Shown in pieces: positions 26,257 to 39,705 of a stretch of 64,000 nt of DNA; position 1 is the first letter of the stretch, and the number at the start of each line of letters is the position of its first letter. The position numbers and the translations under genes were made by a program. Origin of the DNA: Strongylocentrotus purpuratus (lineage: Eukaryota; Echinodermata; Echinoidea; Camarodonta; Strongylocentrotidae); the NCBI RefSeq assembly GCF_000002235.5, contig NW_022145606.1, positions 16,305,754-16,369,753 of the forward strand, written 5' to 3'. Under the pieces are notes generated by a model that made no database searches, was not told the origin of the DNA, and saw only the letters and a program-made list of their open reading frames with translations.

Positions 26257-26840
26257 ATGTATCATCACCATCACCCTTGGTGCCATCATCATCACTACTA
26301 CCATCATTTCACCACCACCATCATCACTATTACCATCATCATCACCACACTACGATCACTATCATCATTATCACCACCATCATTACTACCATCATTATCA
26401 TCACTACTACCACCATCATCACTACTATACTATCATCACTACCATCATCATCGTCGTCACTACTACCATCATCATCACCACTACTACCATCATCATCACC
26501 ACTACTAACATCATCATCACCATCATCATCACTACCACAATCATCACCACCAGCATTACAACTTTCATTATCACCATCATCACCACCATCATTACTACCA
26601 TCATTATCATCATCATCACTACTACCACCATTACCACCACCATCATCATTACTATACCATCATCACCACCATCATCATCGTCGTCGTCACTACTACCATC
26701 ATTATCCCCACTACTACCATCATTATCCCCACTACTACCATCATTATCCCACTACTACCATCATTATCCCCACTACTACCATCATTATCCCCATCATCAT
26801 CATCACACCAACATCGTCACTATTATCATCATCATCTTCA
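26257..26840 (+). repeat. ~580 bp ATC/ACC/ACT microsatellite (copy B)
   Basis: Counterpart of 9422-10005, with small expansions and contractions, including a different arrangement of the 21-base sub-repeat. Confidence 0.95.
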
Positions 26841-28930
26841 TCTATTCACAGTAAAGTTTTCAATGAATTCGGTGTTGTCTGCCAAAGTTAGCTTACAGTT
26901 TAAATTTTGATATTAAATATGCAAATCATGTAAGTTCCACTGCAAACCACCCTTAATGCTGTGGTTCATAATTTGAAGCAGTTGATAATTGTCATAGATA
27001 TTACAAATTCAAAATTATTCAGTCTAGTCCATTTTCAAGGTGGCATATTTTTACAAGTTTTAACTTTCTTATTGTAATTTTAACACAACTATTGTGAGAA
27101 CATGAAAACAGAATTTAAAATTCTTGATTTCAACAATTACACCGTAAACCTTTCATCCATTTGAAAACGTTACAACTACATGTACATCTATTTCTAAAAG
27201 GGCCCTAATTCACCCAGTCAACCTTTCATTCTTAAGTTACAAAAAAAATGCATCCCAAAAAATCACATTTACAAGGAGTATGAATAATTCACTTGTTAAC
27301 TCTATATTTTATATCTCAAACAATATTGTTGACATTTTCGTAGCACATGTACATTGCAAAAAGGACATGTACATGCAAAAAGGACATGTACACGCATACA
27401 GTGTAAGCCCATTGACATAACATGATGGAACTGACAAGGAATATCCATTAGTTCACAGCATATGCTCTGAGGAAAAGTAGAAATATGAAGAAATACATTG
27501 GTAAAAATGTAATGAACTGGATAATAATAACAAACTATGAAATATTCTAAGTTATTCCATAATACACATATATACATGTAATATGTATGTTAATTTCAAT
27601 TAAACTGTTCTGTAGTTGTGATGTTATGTGGACAACCCTCACATTTGCTTTTATTGACGCAAAAAATACATTACAGGATAAGAGAAATGTAATTGCTTTG
27701 GAAATACTTTCTTGGCATCTACTAAATGTCCCTTTACTTGCTGGTTATAGTGAACAATACAAACAATGGTAATTAATCAATCAGCAGTTTTTCTATCTTT
27801 AAGTCCTCCAAACTCTATTAGCTATAGAAACTACATGTACAAGATTTGATATACCCGAACACATGTTCATTTAGATCATTTGCTGACATTTAACAAAAAA
27901 GATCCATTACTTATTTCATCTGGGGACAAAATAGTATCTCATTTGAAAACTTACATTTTAGTTGATACGTATAGAGAATATATGTAACAATCTTACCTCA
28001 ATCTTACATTATTCTTTACACTACCGTTTGGAAAATTATGACATATTTTTTTTTGTAATGAACAAAGTATTATGCTGAATCATAAATATGCAATTATTAC
28101 AGCTTTGATACCAAGGAAGAATCATATGCAACAAACAAACATGTACATATTCACATCATTATGGATACTCATGATTTTTTTTTTTTTAAAGCTATCCTCA
28201 CACTTTTTCCTTCTGAATATACAATGAGGTATAACATACCTTTTAGATTCAATGGCGATTTAATCAATTCATAGTGAGCATGCTGTAAATATATTCTTAC
28301 TTGACCAACTATACCTGCATGTATCATAATGCAAATGCATTTTTCTGAAATATTGAAAATAAAAGAGCACTGTTTATGTACTGTTAAGCCAGGATGTGAA
28401 AATAATTGCACAGGAAATGACAAGAATGGTTGATGATACTTTTTTTTGTTTGGTAACATGCATTACAAAGACATTAATATATGGAAATTCATAAGTATAA
28501 CATCCGTGCATGTCAGTTGAAGGAGTGTTCTAAAATTCCCTTTTTAGGAAACTTCCAACTTTAATTTTAAGACTACAACAAATTTAAAGCGTTTTGCTGC
28601 TTTTTCTCATCAATTGATGTACCTAGTAACATGCTATTAAAGTAAATCAATGCGGTTGTAGTGAAGAGAAAAGAATTGCACTAACTCGTACATGGATCCT
28701 GACAAGATTCAGATAGTTAGACAGTGACATTTTTATGACTTACATTTTGATTTTCAAATGACAGTGTTTCTCCCTTTTACATTTTAATGTTTGATGAAAT
28801 TAATAACAAGCGTACTGAACTGAAATATTGCCAATTAAAAAGCATTGTTTATGTGCTACAGTATAAAGCAACATTCCTTTTGAAGGAAAGGATAAATGAT
28901 CCAATATAATGTCTAACTATCTGATTCTTA

Positions 28931-29398
28931 GCTTCCTTCACCTTCACCTTCACCTATCCCACAGTCTGGCTGACCCTTGGGGCACCACTGAAGATTTATA
29001 CTACCAGCTTCCTCCACTCCTCGTGGTTCTTGGCTTTACGAAGTATGATGTTTCAGTCAAGGTCACTCGTTAATGTTGTCTTCCCATCGTTTCCTCTGCC
29101 TGCCTTTTCGTCTCCCTCCTTGTACTGTTCCATGTAGAATAGTCTTGGCCAGTCCAAATGATCATGTGACATACCCATACCACTTTACTTTGCATCTTTT
29201 CACTGAAGTCAGGAGGTCTTTATACGGCCCTATGGTGTTTCCAATTCTGATTTTCACTACCTCGTTGGTTATGTGATCTCTATACCAGATACTGAGGAGT
29301 TTGCGGAAACATTTCATCTCCAGTGCCTGTATCCTTCTTTTAATGTCTGCTGTCATGGTCCATGTTTCACATGCATACAAAAATATGGACATATGGAC
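28931..29398 (-). mobile_element. 5'-truncated RTE-like LINE, reverse-transcriptase C-terminus (copy B)
   Basis: Counterpart of 12070-12540 with very few base differences (for example Lys for Glu in the IGPYEDLL motif). Confidence 0.85.
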
Positions 29399-32300
29399 AA
29401 GATCCTATAACCGATTTTGAATGGGTGGTATTCGTTTTCGACTGAAACACTGCACATGTGTGTTACTTCCAGCCTGCATAGAAAAAGAAGAAATGATAGC
29501 GTGAAAGGTAAAAATACAACAATCGCGTAAACAAATCAAAATTGATTCTATCAGGGTTTTACAAAAGGTCTCTAATAAAAAATTTAAAATCATATCAATT
29601 CTTTAACCTCCATGTAACAAATAAAGTGGGATAGACTTCTTTTTTAAATTCATGTATGCTCCAAAGCCTTTCTTTTAGGAATGAATGAATGCATCTAATT
29701 AAGAACACAAACTGATTATTATCGAACATGTCATTATCAAGTCCCTAGATATCATTCTTTATATACTGTACATTTATCTATAGAGAGAATGATTGGAAAT
29801 TCAATTTTAAATATATATCTAAAGGCTATCCTCCTACATACGTGGAAAAGGTTCTCTCATATTGTAACCACTTTGACATATAATCTATTAAGAGGTAATG
29901 ACCACATCATCTTGAAAAGCCTTGTGAGGCATTTTTTCTTCTACACATATAAGTTATAAAAAAAAACATGAATGGTGCCACTTGTTGATTTCCCCTTTCT
30001 GTAAAGGAGGTTTAATTGAAAATTGTATAGTTTAATAGAACCATGATCATAGATTTGCAGGATATCCTCCTGAATATGATAAAGTTTATGGGTGAGTGTA
30101 TATTACATGTAGGTACATAATAATTACAGTACTGTTTCATCAGGGTTAGCATTAAAACAGTTATAAATCAAATCATGAAAACATGAAAATATGAACTTGC
30201 AAAGATGCATTACAATTAATCTATAACTATTTAATTATATTGCGAAAGTGTATTGAAAAAGAGGGAATGTTCACTACACACACTGATGAAACTTGGTTAT
30301 CAAAGGGGAAGTCTACCTTGATATAATGATGGTTTTGAGAAAAGCAGAAAAACTACAGACAAAAAACTCAATGACCAAAACAACATGTCTGCAACTACCT
30401 AAAGAGAAAGGAAAAAAAATCAACTACAGGCAATTTCGGAAAGAGTTCCATATATATAACCCCACTAAAATCGATGCACAGCTGTATAGCCTACCCTCAC
30501 TCTCATCCTAATCCTAACCCAGCATACCCATATTTTTTCCTTCAATTTTAGTGGTGGTTACGTGTACATATGGAACTCTTGTCGTAATTTTGATGGCCTT
30601 GCAGGGTTCATCTTCTGAAACTTGCAAACATTACAAAGATGTATTTACAAAGATGTATTATAGAATCAGAACATAATTGCCGGAGTTGATTTGAAAGTTG
30701 TTGGAATGGTGTTAAATGCAAATTAGCATCTTGTGAATGGTGTAGACTTTATTTATTGACATTCCTCTTGCAATTTCTTTTTAAGGCTACAAACATTACT
30801 GTTATGATAATTGTAGATCTATCACATAAAAGATGACAAGTGACGTTTGAAATTAGATTTGGCTTCCTACATAATTAATCATAAAATGTCTCAAATTTAT
30901 TTGCTTTGTGTTTCTGCTACGTGTATACATGGTGATGGTCTTTCTCTTGCTCCCTTATTACTCTGCAAGGAAAGACCAGTATTTAACAGCTCATCTACCC
31001 TATCTGAATCTTTCTCCCTGTTTATCTGATCTCTTTTCATCAGTGCCATTTCAAATCCATAACCTCTCTTTCACTAATAACTTCAAGTCTTCCTCATTCC
31101 TTTATACCTTGCATCTGATTGTGATGGATAAGATTTCTTGATATTTAGAACGTCACATTCATCATCTCTGTTTTTCAAATGGGATTGCAAAAAATATATT
31201 GTGTCTTGAGTGAAGCCCAAACTGGTTCCTGCTGCTTAGCCTTGGCTGCATTCTCCTTATAGTCTTCTAGCTCAGATCCTCTCTTCCACACTTCATTTCA
31301 TTATCGCAATTTGTTCTTATATCTTATGGGTTACCGGTACATATCCCTAATCTATGTGAATCATGCATTATGTTGCTGACTGAAGAAAGCAATTTCTAAA
31401 TTTGCAACTTAAAAGATCTAAGCATACGTCAAAGGGCTGGCTCAAAGAATACATAGAAGCCAGAAAAACAGGAAGGGGTGGGGGGGGGGGGGGGGATTGG
31501 ACTCAAATTCATAAGATTTCACAAGAGGACTTTATGAAAGCAGGTCATTTTATACAATGAATAAATATAGTTGTACTTTGAATCATCTTCACATGAAAAG
31601 GACTTACAGGTAAGTAAATGTTTTTAAGATATTGTTACATGTACCTGCTACTGCTACCTGGAGCTAACCCTCGTCGCTGAGAAATAGCCTTGAAGTATAC
31701 TGTTTGGTTGAACGGAAATTCCATTTCAGCTGTATACTACCGCAAATGTCTGACAGTTTGCTCCAAAGAAGACTGTAGTTTGGGTAAGAGCAATAGTTAC
31801 AATTAAGTATAAGTATACACATGTAAAGTTGCATTTATACAGAACTATTACAGTGACATAATAACAATATTGCAACTTCCTGCGATCAAAAAGGGGAAGA
31901 GAGAGGTAGCTAGAGTGATTGAAAGTAAAAAAAAGGGGGAAAAAGAGGGGAAAAGAGGGATAAAAAGGTAGAAAAGAGAGAGAGAGAGAGAGAGAGGATA
32001 TAATTGAATCAGGAGCTGCCAAGACATATACATTTCTACTCATATGAATCTGCATAATAATATACAATACAAAAACTACATGTAGGTATTGTTAATACAT
32101 GTTCATGCAGATCTGCTGAAATGGATGATATAAAATCAATGTTTGGTAGTTGTTGCTTAACTTGAAATAAATATTTGAAGAGCTGCATGAATAAGTATAT
32201 TATTTTCTTTCAAATCAATGATGGTATTGTTTCCAAGAAATAAGAGTGACTTAAATTGAAAGTTTGTTTTAAAATGTAGAAGCCACAGTATTCTTGTGCA

Positions 32301-32999
32301 CTGATGCATGCAACATGCTATCTTTAACATTTGAAATGTGATACGTCTAGCAAAAACAATCCTAACTTAAGTTTGTGGGGTAGTATTGTTCCTTGTACAC
32401 AAATGGTATTTAGATAATACTAACACAGCACTGCCAACAAAATGAATGGATGAGTACCGTTTAAAACTTTAAAATGTATCCAATCAAAATATTGTTGCAT
32501 ATTCTTTTTAGACAGTAGACACCCTGTAGAAAAACAAAAATCCTAAGATTTTACTGCAAGCTATAATTATTATTTCATTTGGCATTGCAACAATGGAAAC
32601 AATAAATTACTGCTAAAATGTATGGACAGTCAGATTTTATGCAAATTTAGTCTCAAAGTTACTATTCAGTGCGTATAATAAAAAAAAATGTACCAGTTCC
32701 AACTTTGGTAACTTAATTATAAAGTTGATGTGCACTGTAAAACTTACAGGTTGCAATCCACAGCAGTCATTAATTTTGCACAGAGGGGGGGGGGGGGGGG
32801 GGGAACAAATTTCCACACCCAACCCTCTTTTAAAGACTAAAACCATAGACCGCTCAAACCAAGGAACGGCTCTACGTAATATGTACACTGTATACAATAT
32901 ATACCAAACTGAATGGAAATCATACCAGAGTTGAAGAATAAATGAAAAATAGATGTGCATAAGAATAACTTTGACATAGACACACACACAAACAAAAAT

Positions 33000-33837
33000 C
33001 CAATAACTTTTAAAAGGAAGACTGGCCAACTTTTAATGCTACATGTAGTATATACATGTAGGAGATTGCATATACTGTAGGGATAAGGGGTAATCTTTTG
33101 GAAATTGGATCAAAATAGAAAAAAAAAATCATTTAAAGGAGAAAACATTATGCAATTAATATCTTTGTACAGGAAATAAATAAAATATATCAATAAAAAC
33201 AACTACAAACAAACAAAAATAAAGGATAATCAGCTGATTATTGTTGGAGAAAAACATTATCTTTTTAATATGCAAATTATACTTTAGTTTCATTTATTTC
33301 TTTACAAATTCAGACAAATTGAAAATATTATGGTAATGAAAGATAACTGACCATGGTTAGTTAAATCTTAGGTAATCAATAGTATTCAATGGTTTTGGAT
33401 CCTCAGAGAAACATGTATGTTAACTCAAATTATATTAATTAATTTAGCTTTACCTAATCTATAGAACATAATGGAAATTGAATAGAAAAGCTGTATTTTC
33501 CACTCAATAATATGACTCTTCTGAAAATATGTGCACATGTACATGTAATGTACATGTAGGGTCTTACTATATTAAAGATTTGTAATAAATAGTTTTTAAA
33601 ATGGCATAAGAATACGAAGAGGGAGAAAGTGCAACATGGATGCTTCACATTATACACTGTCGCTCATATAGTTGGAATATTTTGTTTTACCCCACTTTAT
33701 GGAATTATTTTTAAAATAATTTAAAAATAATAGATCTAGATAATAGTATCCATTCTCCGATTTTATTGAATAATAATTTGACAATGTGTGTTTTGCGTGA
33801 CTGCTAAAGCATGTGTATGCTACTATGCTTATCAAAT
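33000..33837. other. AT-rich unique sequence, nothing recognised
   Basis: This is the first sequence beyond copy B. It contains TACATGTA words (near 33050 and 33535) but no gene, element or signal I can support. Confidence 0.6.
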
Positions 33838-33985
33838 AGGGGACCTACGCCCTTAAGTCATAAATGACAGTAACGAGGATTAATGCCCCACAAAAGGGCA
33901 CTAATATAGCACATCGACACGGTTTTGATCCTGGGGCCTCACAGTTACGAGGCCATTGCTTTGTCACTGAACCATGACTGTACGA
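33838..33985 (-). mobile_element. tRNA-derived SINE
   Basis: On the minus strand, ATGGTTCAGTGACAAAGCA resembles an A box/D arm, and GGCCTCGTAACTGTGAGG an anticodon stem. CCCAGGATCAAAACC is a decayed B box/T arm. A non-tRNA body follows, with GTGCCCTTTTGTGGGGCA and TAATCCTCGTTACTG. Several invariant tRNA bases are lost, so it is a SINE or tRNA-like pseudogene and not a working tRNA. Confidence 0.6.
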
Positions 33986-34371
33986 AGCGGGGGCTAGGAT
34001 AGGGGGCAGTTTCCATAAACAAAATAAAAAACAGAAAATGAAATTTATTGCATTTTACCCCGGTCCCCAACATAAACAAATCCTCTGAATGGCCATGCAT
34101 ATGGCTCAAAAGCTGTTCAGTTTTCTATTAGAGGGATATCAGATGGATATTTAAAAAGGGGTGATGATGTTAATGCAGAGGTGATAGAGAAGGGCAGATT
34201 AGAAAATAATTCTGAATTCTGAACCTTACAATTTTCCTTCTACATACCAAAGTAATTTACATTTCATTTATTTACTGACAAATAATTGCAGTCACTTTTG
34301 CAATCAATAATAGTCACTCTTTCCAGTTTATTATTCTCATACATGTATGATCTCCTTTTCTCTCTCTTTAA

Positions 34372-34412
34372 ATATCTCTCTCTCTCTCTCTCTCTTTCTC
34401 TTTCTCTCTTTG
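34372..34412 (+). repeat. (CT)n microsatellite
   Basis: A CT-rich tract ending in TTTGCAG, with a GTACTG 13 bases further on. This could mimic a microexon, but nothing else supports one. Confidence 0.9.
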
Positions 34413-34960
34413 CAGCTGCAAGTTCCAGGTACTGTTTTGTTTTAAGTTTGTGCAATGTTAAGCACCTAACAGGAATAAAGGTACATGGGTGTCATTGGAA
34501 ATAGGGTATTAAGGAGGGTACTTTTGACAGACTTTGTTTCAAATTGGCATCCCAAATATCTAGCTACAGATACGGGGTAATAAAGTGGACATGTACATGT
34601 ATGTAAAAGTAGCTGCACAAATCTAGAGTCTGCTTATCGTGCATTTTATAGAATGAAACGGGATAGTAACTTTGGAGCAAAATACTATAGAACATAAATC
34701 GGTTATACACATATTAACACTTGGGATGAAGAACAGGAAATCTGAAAATTAATGAATCGTCATTGACGAGAAAAATAAAAAATCACATCATTTTATTCAT
34801 TAGGTCATTTCATTGTGATGACGAGTAGGTGATTAGAATTTCAAAATGTACCCAGGAGAAATCTGCCCAGATAGAAAGCTTGTGACATATATTTACATTC
34901 AATATCATGCAGCACTTTACAGTTTTCTATTCTTCTGTTTTATTATTTGTTTAAATTTCT
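34413..34960. other. Nothing recognised
   Basis: AT-rich sequence with one ACATGTACATGTATG word near 34590; no gene or element seen. Confidence 0.6.
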
Positions 34961-35400
34961 CCTTTTATTGAGATAACCCTATGTTAGTCTTTTTTTCCTT
35001 CTGTTTTCCTCTTTCTCTCATTTTCTATGTTATTCCTTTTTTATTGTCTACATCTTTTTTCTTCTTTTTTCTGTCCTCGCTTCATGTTCTCTTATTTTAT
35101 CCTTCTTTTATATTTTACTTTAATATCTTCTATTCATATACTGTTTTTTATATTCTTCTTTCACTTTCCCCTATTTCTGTCTACATAGGATATGACTTTT
35201 CACTCAGTTTTTGTCTTCTTTCATTGGTTCTTCTCTCTTTCCCTGTGTGTGCCTTTATTTTTCTCATTTGTATCTTAACAGTTATCTTTGTTCTTCTTCC
35301 TTCACTCATTTTCTCTTTCACACCTTTTTCGCATGTATTCTTTATCTTAAATGTTATCATCCTCCATGTTTACAATCAACTATGTTTATCTTTATTTTCT
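34961..35400 (+). repeat. Pyrimidine-rich low-complexity stretch
   Basis: About 440 bp dominated by T and C (TTCTTTTTTCT and similar) with few purines. The 157-codon frame across it (L/F/S/I-rich) is explained by composition. Confidence 0.75.
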
Positions 35401-35937
35401 CATTCATATCACCTCATGACTGCGAATGGTGGTCATGTTTACATAAAAATGTAAGAAAACAAAAATGACATAAACTCACTAATGCACAGAGAAGTTGCCC
35501 ACTAATACCTTCCATTTTTTTATAAAGAAGAAGCATCCAAAGAACAAGAAATCATTAATAATTGGGGATGTGTCAATTTTGGTGGTGGCCTACCTCTTTG
35601 TTGAAGCGTACTTAAAAACACCAGAAAAATCTCACAAATTAAAAATATAAATCCTTTTCACGATTTAGAATCTTATTTCCATACAATTCCATAACTTGGA
35701 TCTCTGTCACCTTGATCAAGTGAAATTTTGAGGCTTTGGGGGGGGGGGGGGCTGGTGATTTATTTCCCTTGTCAAAACTCACACACAAGTTTGAGAATAC
35801 TCACAGCAGTTGTACTCCACCATAGCTTTACAAAATGTACCTGTTGAAGAGGCTTCAATATGTCTTGTGTTCTAGTATTAATAGCAGGGATTGACCATTC
35901 ATAGATATATAAATGTACATGAGGAAAAAATTATTCA

Positions 35938-36385
35938 AAATTTCCCTTCAACTCTGAAACACAAAATATGTACGTGTAGCATAAATTACAATACATGTAT
36001 GGGTTGAAGAGTCCCTGAATTGAGTTTTTTTTTTAATACAATGTAAGAGAGACAGAATGGCAAAAGTTTGAAATAAATCAGACCAATACTAAGAGTTATG
36101 AATGTTTGAAGTATGAGATCACTAAATAAATGTGAATCTCAAATTGGCAATTTGGTACATTAATTCATGTAGACTTTGATAACTCTTCTGTTTGTTGTCT
36201 ACTTCACCTCTGAAACATACATGTAGCATAAATTACATTACATGTGTGAGTTGAAGAGTCCCTGAATTGGGTTTTAAAAAAATACACTGTAAGAAAAAGA
36301 GAATGGCAAAAGTTTGAAATACATGATGTAGACATGTATGGATAACTCTCCTGTTTGTTGTATACAAAACATAATCTTAAGTGCC
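35938..36385 (+). repeat. Two-unit tandem repeat, period ~250 bp
   Basis: The block containing GTAGCATAAATTAC, GAAGAGTCCCTGAATTG and GGCAAAAGTTTGAAAT occurs at about 35975-36075 and 36227-36322. Each copy is followed by a shared GATAACTCT.CTGTTTGTTGT block. The units have diverged by small indels. No coding sequence. Confidence 0.8.
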
Positions 36386-36823
36386 TTCTTCCTTGTGGAA
36401 ATTATCAGTTTATTTACAGGTCCTCTTAAGATATAAAGAACCTTCTGAGTCATACATGTACATGTTTTTTTTTTCTTTTTCATTTACATTTTAGTCATTC
36501 TGTGTGTTGGAACAAATGGAAAAGTTGTCCGCCACTACATCCTATAGACGTTACTGATTCAGCCAATTTGAAGAGCCCATACCTACATGTTTTAATGATT
36601 ACAAATTTACAACTTCAAAAATGTGTACATGTAACTTTGTCACTTTTAGTCTGATTTAAATTTAAATCAAATTGTCCCCATTGTGCTTCTTATATTTGTT
36701 CAGCCTTCCACTGGTAGTTTGCTAATACTAGAGAATGAGGTGGATTTCCCTTTAACATTAGGTATATTAAATCTTCTGTGAGAAGAGAGATTATGGTGTC
36801 TGTTTTTCACTATTGCAGCAGTG

Positions 36824-37051
36824 CAGTGGCAGATCCAGATTGGGGGGGGGGGGCGCGGGACCCCCTCACTTGGCCCCATAAACAGGCAAATTTAACCTTT
36901 TTTAGATTTAAAAAAGACGCCCCCCTGGAGAAAGGGGGGAGCAAAGGGGGGCCGGGGGGTGTGGGTGTTAACTCGGTGCTCAACATTTTTTCACGAATTG
37001 GGCCCCCTTTCAGCCGGCCCCCTCCCTTTCTGCAGACTGGATCCGTCCCTG
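36824..37051. mobile_element. Poly(G)-rich hAT-like MITE
   Basis: Ends CAGTGGCAGATCCAG and CTGGATCCGTCCCTG. The flanking octamers are CAGCAGTG (36816-36823) and TAGCAGTG (37052-37059), a 7/8 target duplication. The interior has a G12 run and C-rich blocks and is non-coding. Same family as 8535-8740. Confidence 0.7.
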
Positions 37052-37107
37052 TAGCAGTGAATTCCACTACAGTCACATAAAGGTCCCAATAGTGTCAACA
37101 ATTAATT

Positions 37108-37147
37108 TGGATAAACTTGCATAAATTTGCATAAACTTCCATAAATG
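37108..37147 (+). repeat. Short 12-bp tandem repeat
   Basis: Three to four units of the ATAAACTTGC/ATAAATTTGC type. The sequence from 37150 to 38500 holds nothing else I recognise beyond a palindromic cluster of CTAGA words near 38410-38450. Confidence 0.75.
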
Positions 37148-38504
37148 TGAGTGCAACCAGGATGATCAATTACAGAACAGGGACAACCAACAGCTTGTTC
37201 GCTAGACTGGTTAGAATAGCCTTAGGGCTAGGTGATAACATGAAATATGATATGGATGTCACTAAGCCTTAATTGGCACCCATATCGAGAGTGACACACC
37301 AAATTGCTATCCCTCCAGTATCAAATATTTACATTTTTTGTTAAATGTTTGTATTATTTTAAAGTGATTTGTATGAGAAGAAAGAAGAGTTTATATTACT
37401 AGTCCTACAGTATAGTAATACTAATCATACTAGTATTAACAGCTTCCACCAGTGGGTAAGGTTATTTTAGTGTGGGTACTTCTAGTGGTATTATAAACAA
37501 ATTTGAATTTTTGTTTTATATCAATTATTAGTCTTGATAGGGGTACGGGTATCAATTAAGTGGCTCGGTAACATTGCCTCAGATTCTGAAGAAAAAAAAT
37601 CCTGGATTTAGCTCATGCTGCAATCATGATTACAAACATTTAGGTCAGTCAGGAATCCCATGACTTTACAAGCCGATTGCCTAGCTGTCTGATTATCAAG
37701 ATATTTATGATTGGAAATCAAAATTTCATTTTTTGTTTACCTAACAGTTTTTTATTACATTCATGTACACTACAGTCTTTTGGGGAAAATGAGTATGGTA
37801 AAAATGGTAACTCAAACTAACAGATTTTTACTTCTTTGAGGCATTTCTATCATGATCATTTTGAAGCGCAATTTTGTTTAGGGCTTCAATATTACACCAT
37901 ATCACAGGCACTGATAACACGTAGGGCCACAGCTCAGATTGAATATTAAATGATGGGTATAGGCCAAGTGATATCAATGTTATTAGATCTACAACCTGCG
38001 TCTAGCAGCTACCATGAGCTGAGGATGCATGATGACACCGACAGTAGCCTATACGTGTGAAAAGTTGATGCACATGGGTCATATGGCAAGATTATTAAGA
38101 AATCTGATTTGAACGTCATATGCTACCTTACGTAAAGTCCACGCCTAAAATGCAATCATTAGAGTCACAGTTTTTGATATTTTATATCGTATTCCACCCA
38201 GGCCTGCAGGGCAAAACCACTCCAGCAAGGCTAGAGTCAATGCTTAGGCGTATTGTCCTCTAGCGCTGTTACATGTACGTGCTGAGAGGCAGCAATAGCA
38301 CACGATGAACACATTGCACACAATTGCACACTAATGCACACAATGTATACAAAGTGGTTGATTACCAAGTTTGACAGTAGACTCACGATTTGAATTTTTG
38401 AATTTTTCTTTCTAGTCTAGATCTATATGACTATAGACTAGATTCTAGATCTCTAAGTATAACTATAACATAGACCTAAGTTGAAAAAATTGTATGCTAT
38501 TTAG

Positions 38505-39180
38505 GTGTCATCAACTCCCGGGCCCCCCCCCCCCCCCCCCACTCCGAGAACGGATGGACCCCATGCGTGTTACCAAAATGTCCTTTTCGTAACAAAAGAA
38601 AAAGGTCGACCCGTATTGACTTTACACACCGGACTTTTGCTGAAAAAGGCTTGTATAACAAAAGAAAAAGGTCGACCCGTATTGACTTTACCCCGGCCCC
38701 CCCACGCAGGGGTCGGAATGACCGCATGCGTGTTACCAAAATGTCCGGTAAAGGGGTACTTTTCGTGCGACAAAGTCCGGCCCGAGAATTGTAAAAAAAG
38801 GGGTGTATTTGACTTTTCACCCGGAGATTTCTTTAAAAAGGGGGTGTTTTTTCTTTTTTTCTCTCATCTCTTTTGACTCCTGAGAAATTATTCTGAATTT
38901 AGGGGGGTGCATTGAGCATTTTTCCTGATTTAGGGGGGTCTCCAAGGCAGGAAAAGCCTGTGAAAAGCCCGCGAAAGGGGGGTTCGAAAATGTTGGCAGT
39001 CCTCAGATAGGGGGTGCTTTCAAAAAGAGGGAACGAGCATATGCGTACCCTAAATAACACTGAGTGGGGGGGGGGGGGGGCCAGGGACTTTACACACAGG
39101 ACTTTTGCTGCAAAGGGGGGGGGGGAACACGCATATGCATACCCTAAATAACACTGAGTGGGGGGGGGGGCGGGCATCAA
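38505..39180. mobile_element. Poly(C)/poly(G)-bounded element with internal direct repeats
   Basis: It begins with CATCAACTCCCGGG followed by a C-run and ends with a G-run followed by GGGCATCAACT. Direct repeats: AAAGGTCGACCCGTATTGAC (near 38601 and 38667), GCGTGTTACCAAAATGTCC (near 38564 and 38728) and CCCTAAATAACACTGAGTGG (near 39048 and 39142). Composition flips from pyrimidine-rich to purine-rich. It reads as a non-autonomous element, and the family is not assigned. Confidence 0.5.
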
Positions 39181-39705
39181 CTATCACTAAAGTACCGATT
39201 TTGAGTGAAATCAGTTGAGTTTTGTACAGTGTAGTTTGAAATGCTGAAAATCAATATGAACAGTTTTTAATACACAGCTGCACAGCCAGGATAGTAATGC
39301 AGCTATGTGTGGGCAAAACCAGGGACATGGCTCGTGATGTCCACCAGTCTAGGTATCCTGCCGGGCGGGAGCGGCGGGCCCGGCGCACCTGGTAGGGCTA
39401 TTATTTCCATTTGAATGTGCAAGTTAGATTTATTTAAAAAAAAGAATAAAATACGGTGTTACTGTAGAACCTACCTTAATCAGACGGATGGGCACATAAT
39501 AGAGATCTTGATGTCAGGATACTAATGTGGTCTAGTTGTTTCAGTCGGGCAACCGTGTTCGTGAAAGAGAAGAAAGACAGCTGCACGATGCGATGGAGAG
39601 TTAGCTCGAGAGCGGGCTGCCGTCGCGTCCGGGGCATGCATCGCAGGCGGTCAGATCCGAGCTTCCAGCGTGGCCGTGGATGCGCCAGATTCAGAGCGAG
39701 TGCTA
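39181..39705. other. Nothing recognised; GC-rich patches
   Basis: Contains a GC-rich stretch near 39355-39395 and another at 39580-39700, but no supported gene or element. Confidence 0.5.

Larger units (their letters stand above)
16846..32990. repeat. Copy B of the ~16 kb duplicated segment
   Basis: This is the second version of copy A in the same orientation. It ends near 32990, where copy A runs into the gap, and the sequence after that is not repeated in the window. Differences from A include an interrupted (GTA)n, shorter and longer poly(G) runs, an added copy of a short motif near 27360, and a replaced block near 31000. Divergence of this kind is what two alleles of a polymorphic marine invertebrate would show. 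Confidence 0.95.

Noticed and set aside
34413-34440. 13-base microexon between TTTGCAG and GTACTG
   Set aside because: It follows a CT microsatellite that creates acceptor-like sequence by chance, and no neighbouring exons are known.
34981-35454. 157-codon Leu/Phe/Ser-rich frame resembling a membrane protein
   Set aside because: It lies in a pyrimidine-rich low-complexity strand, which yields such residues by composition. No start context, splice signal or family is seen.
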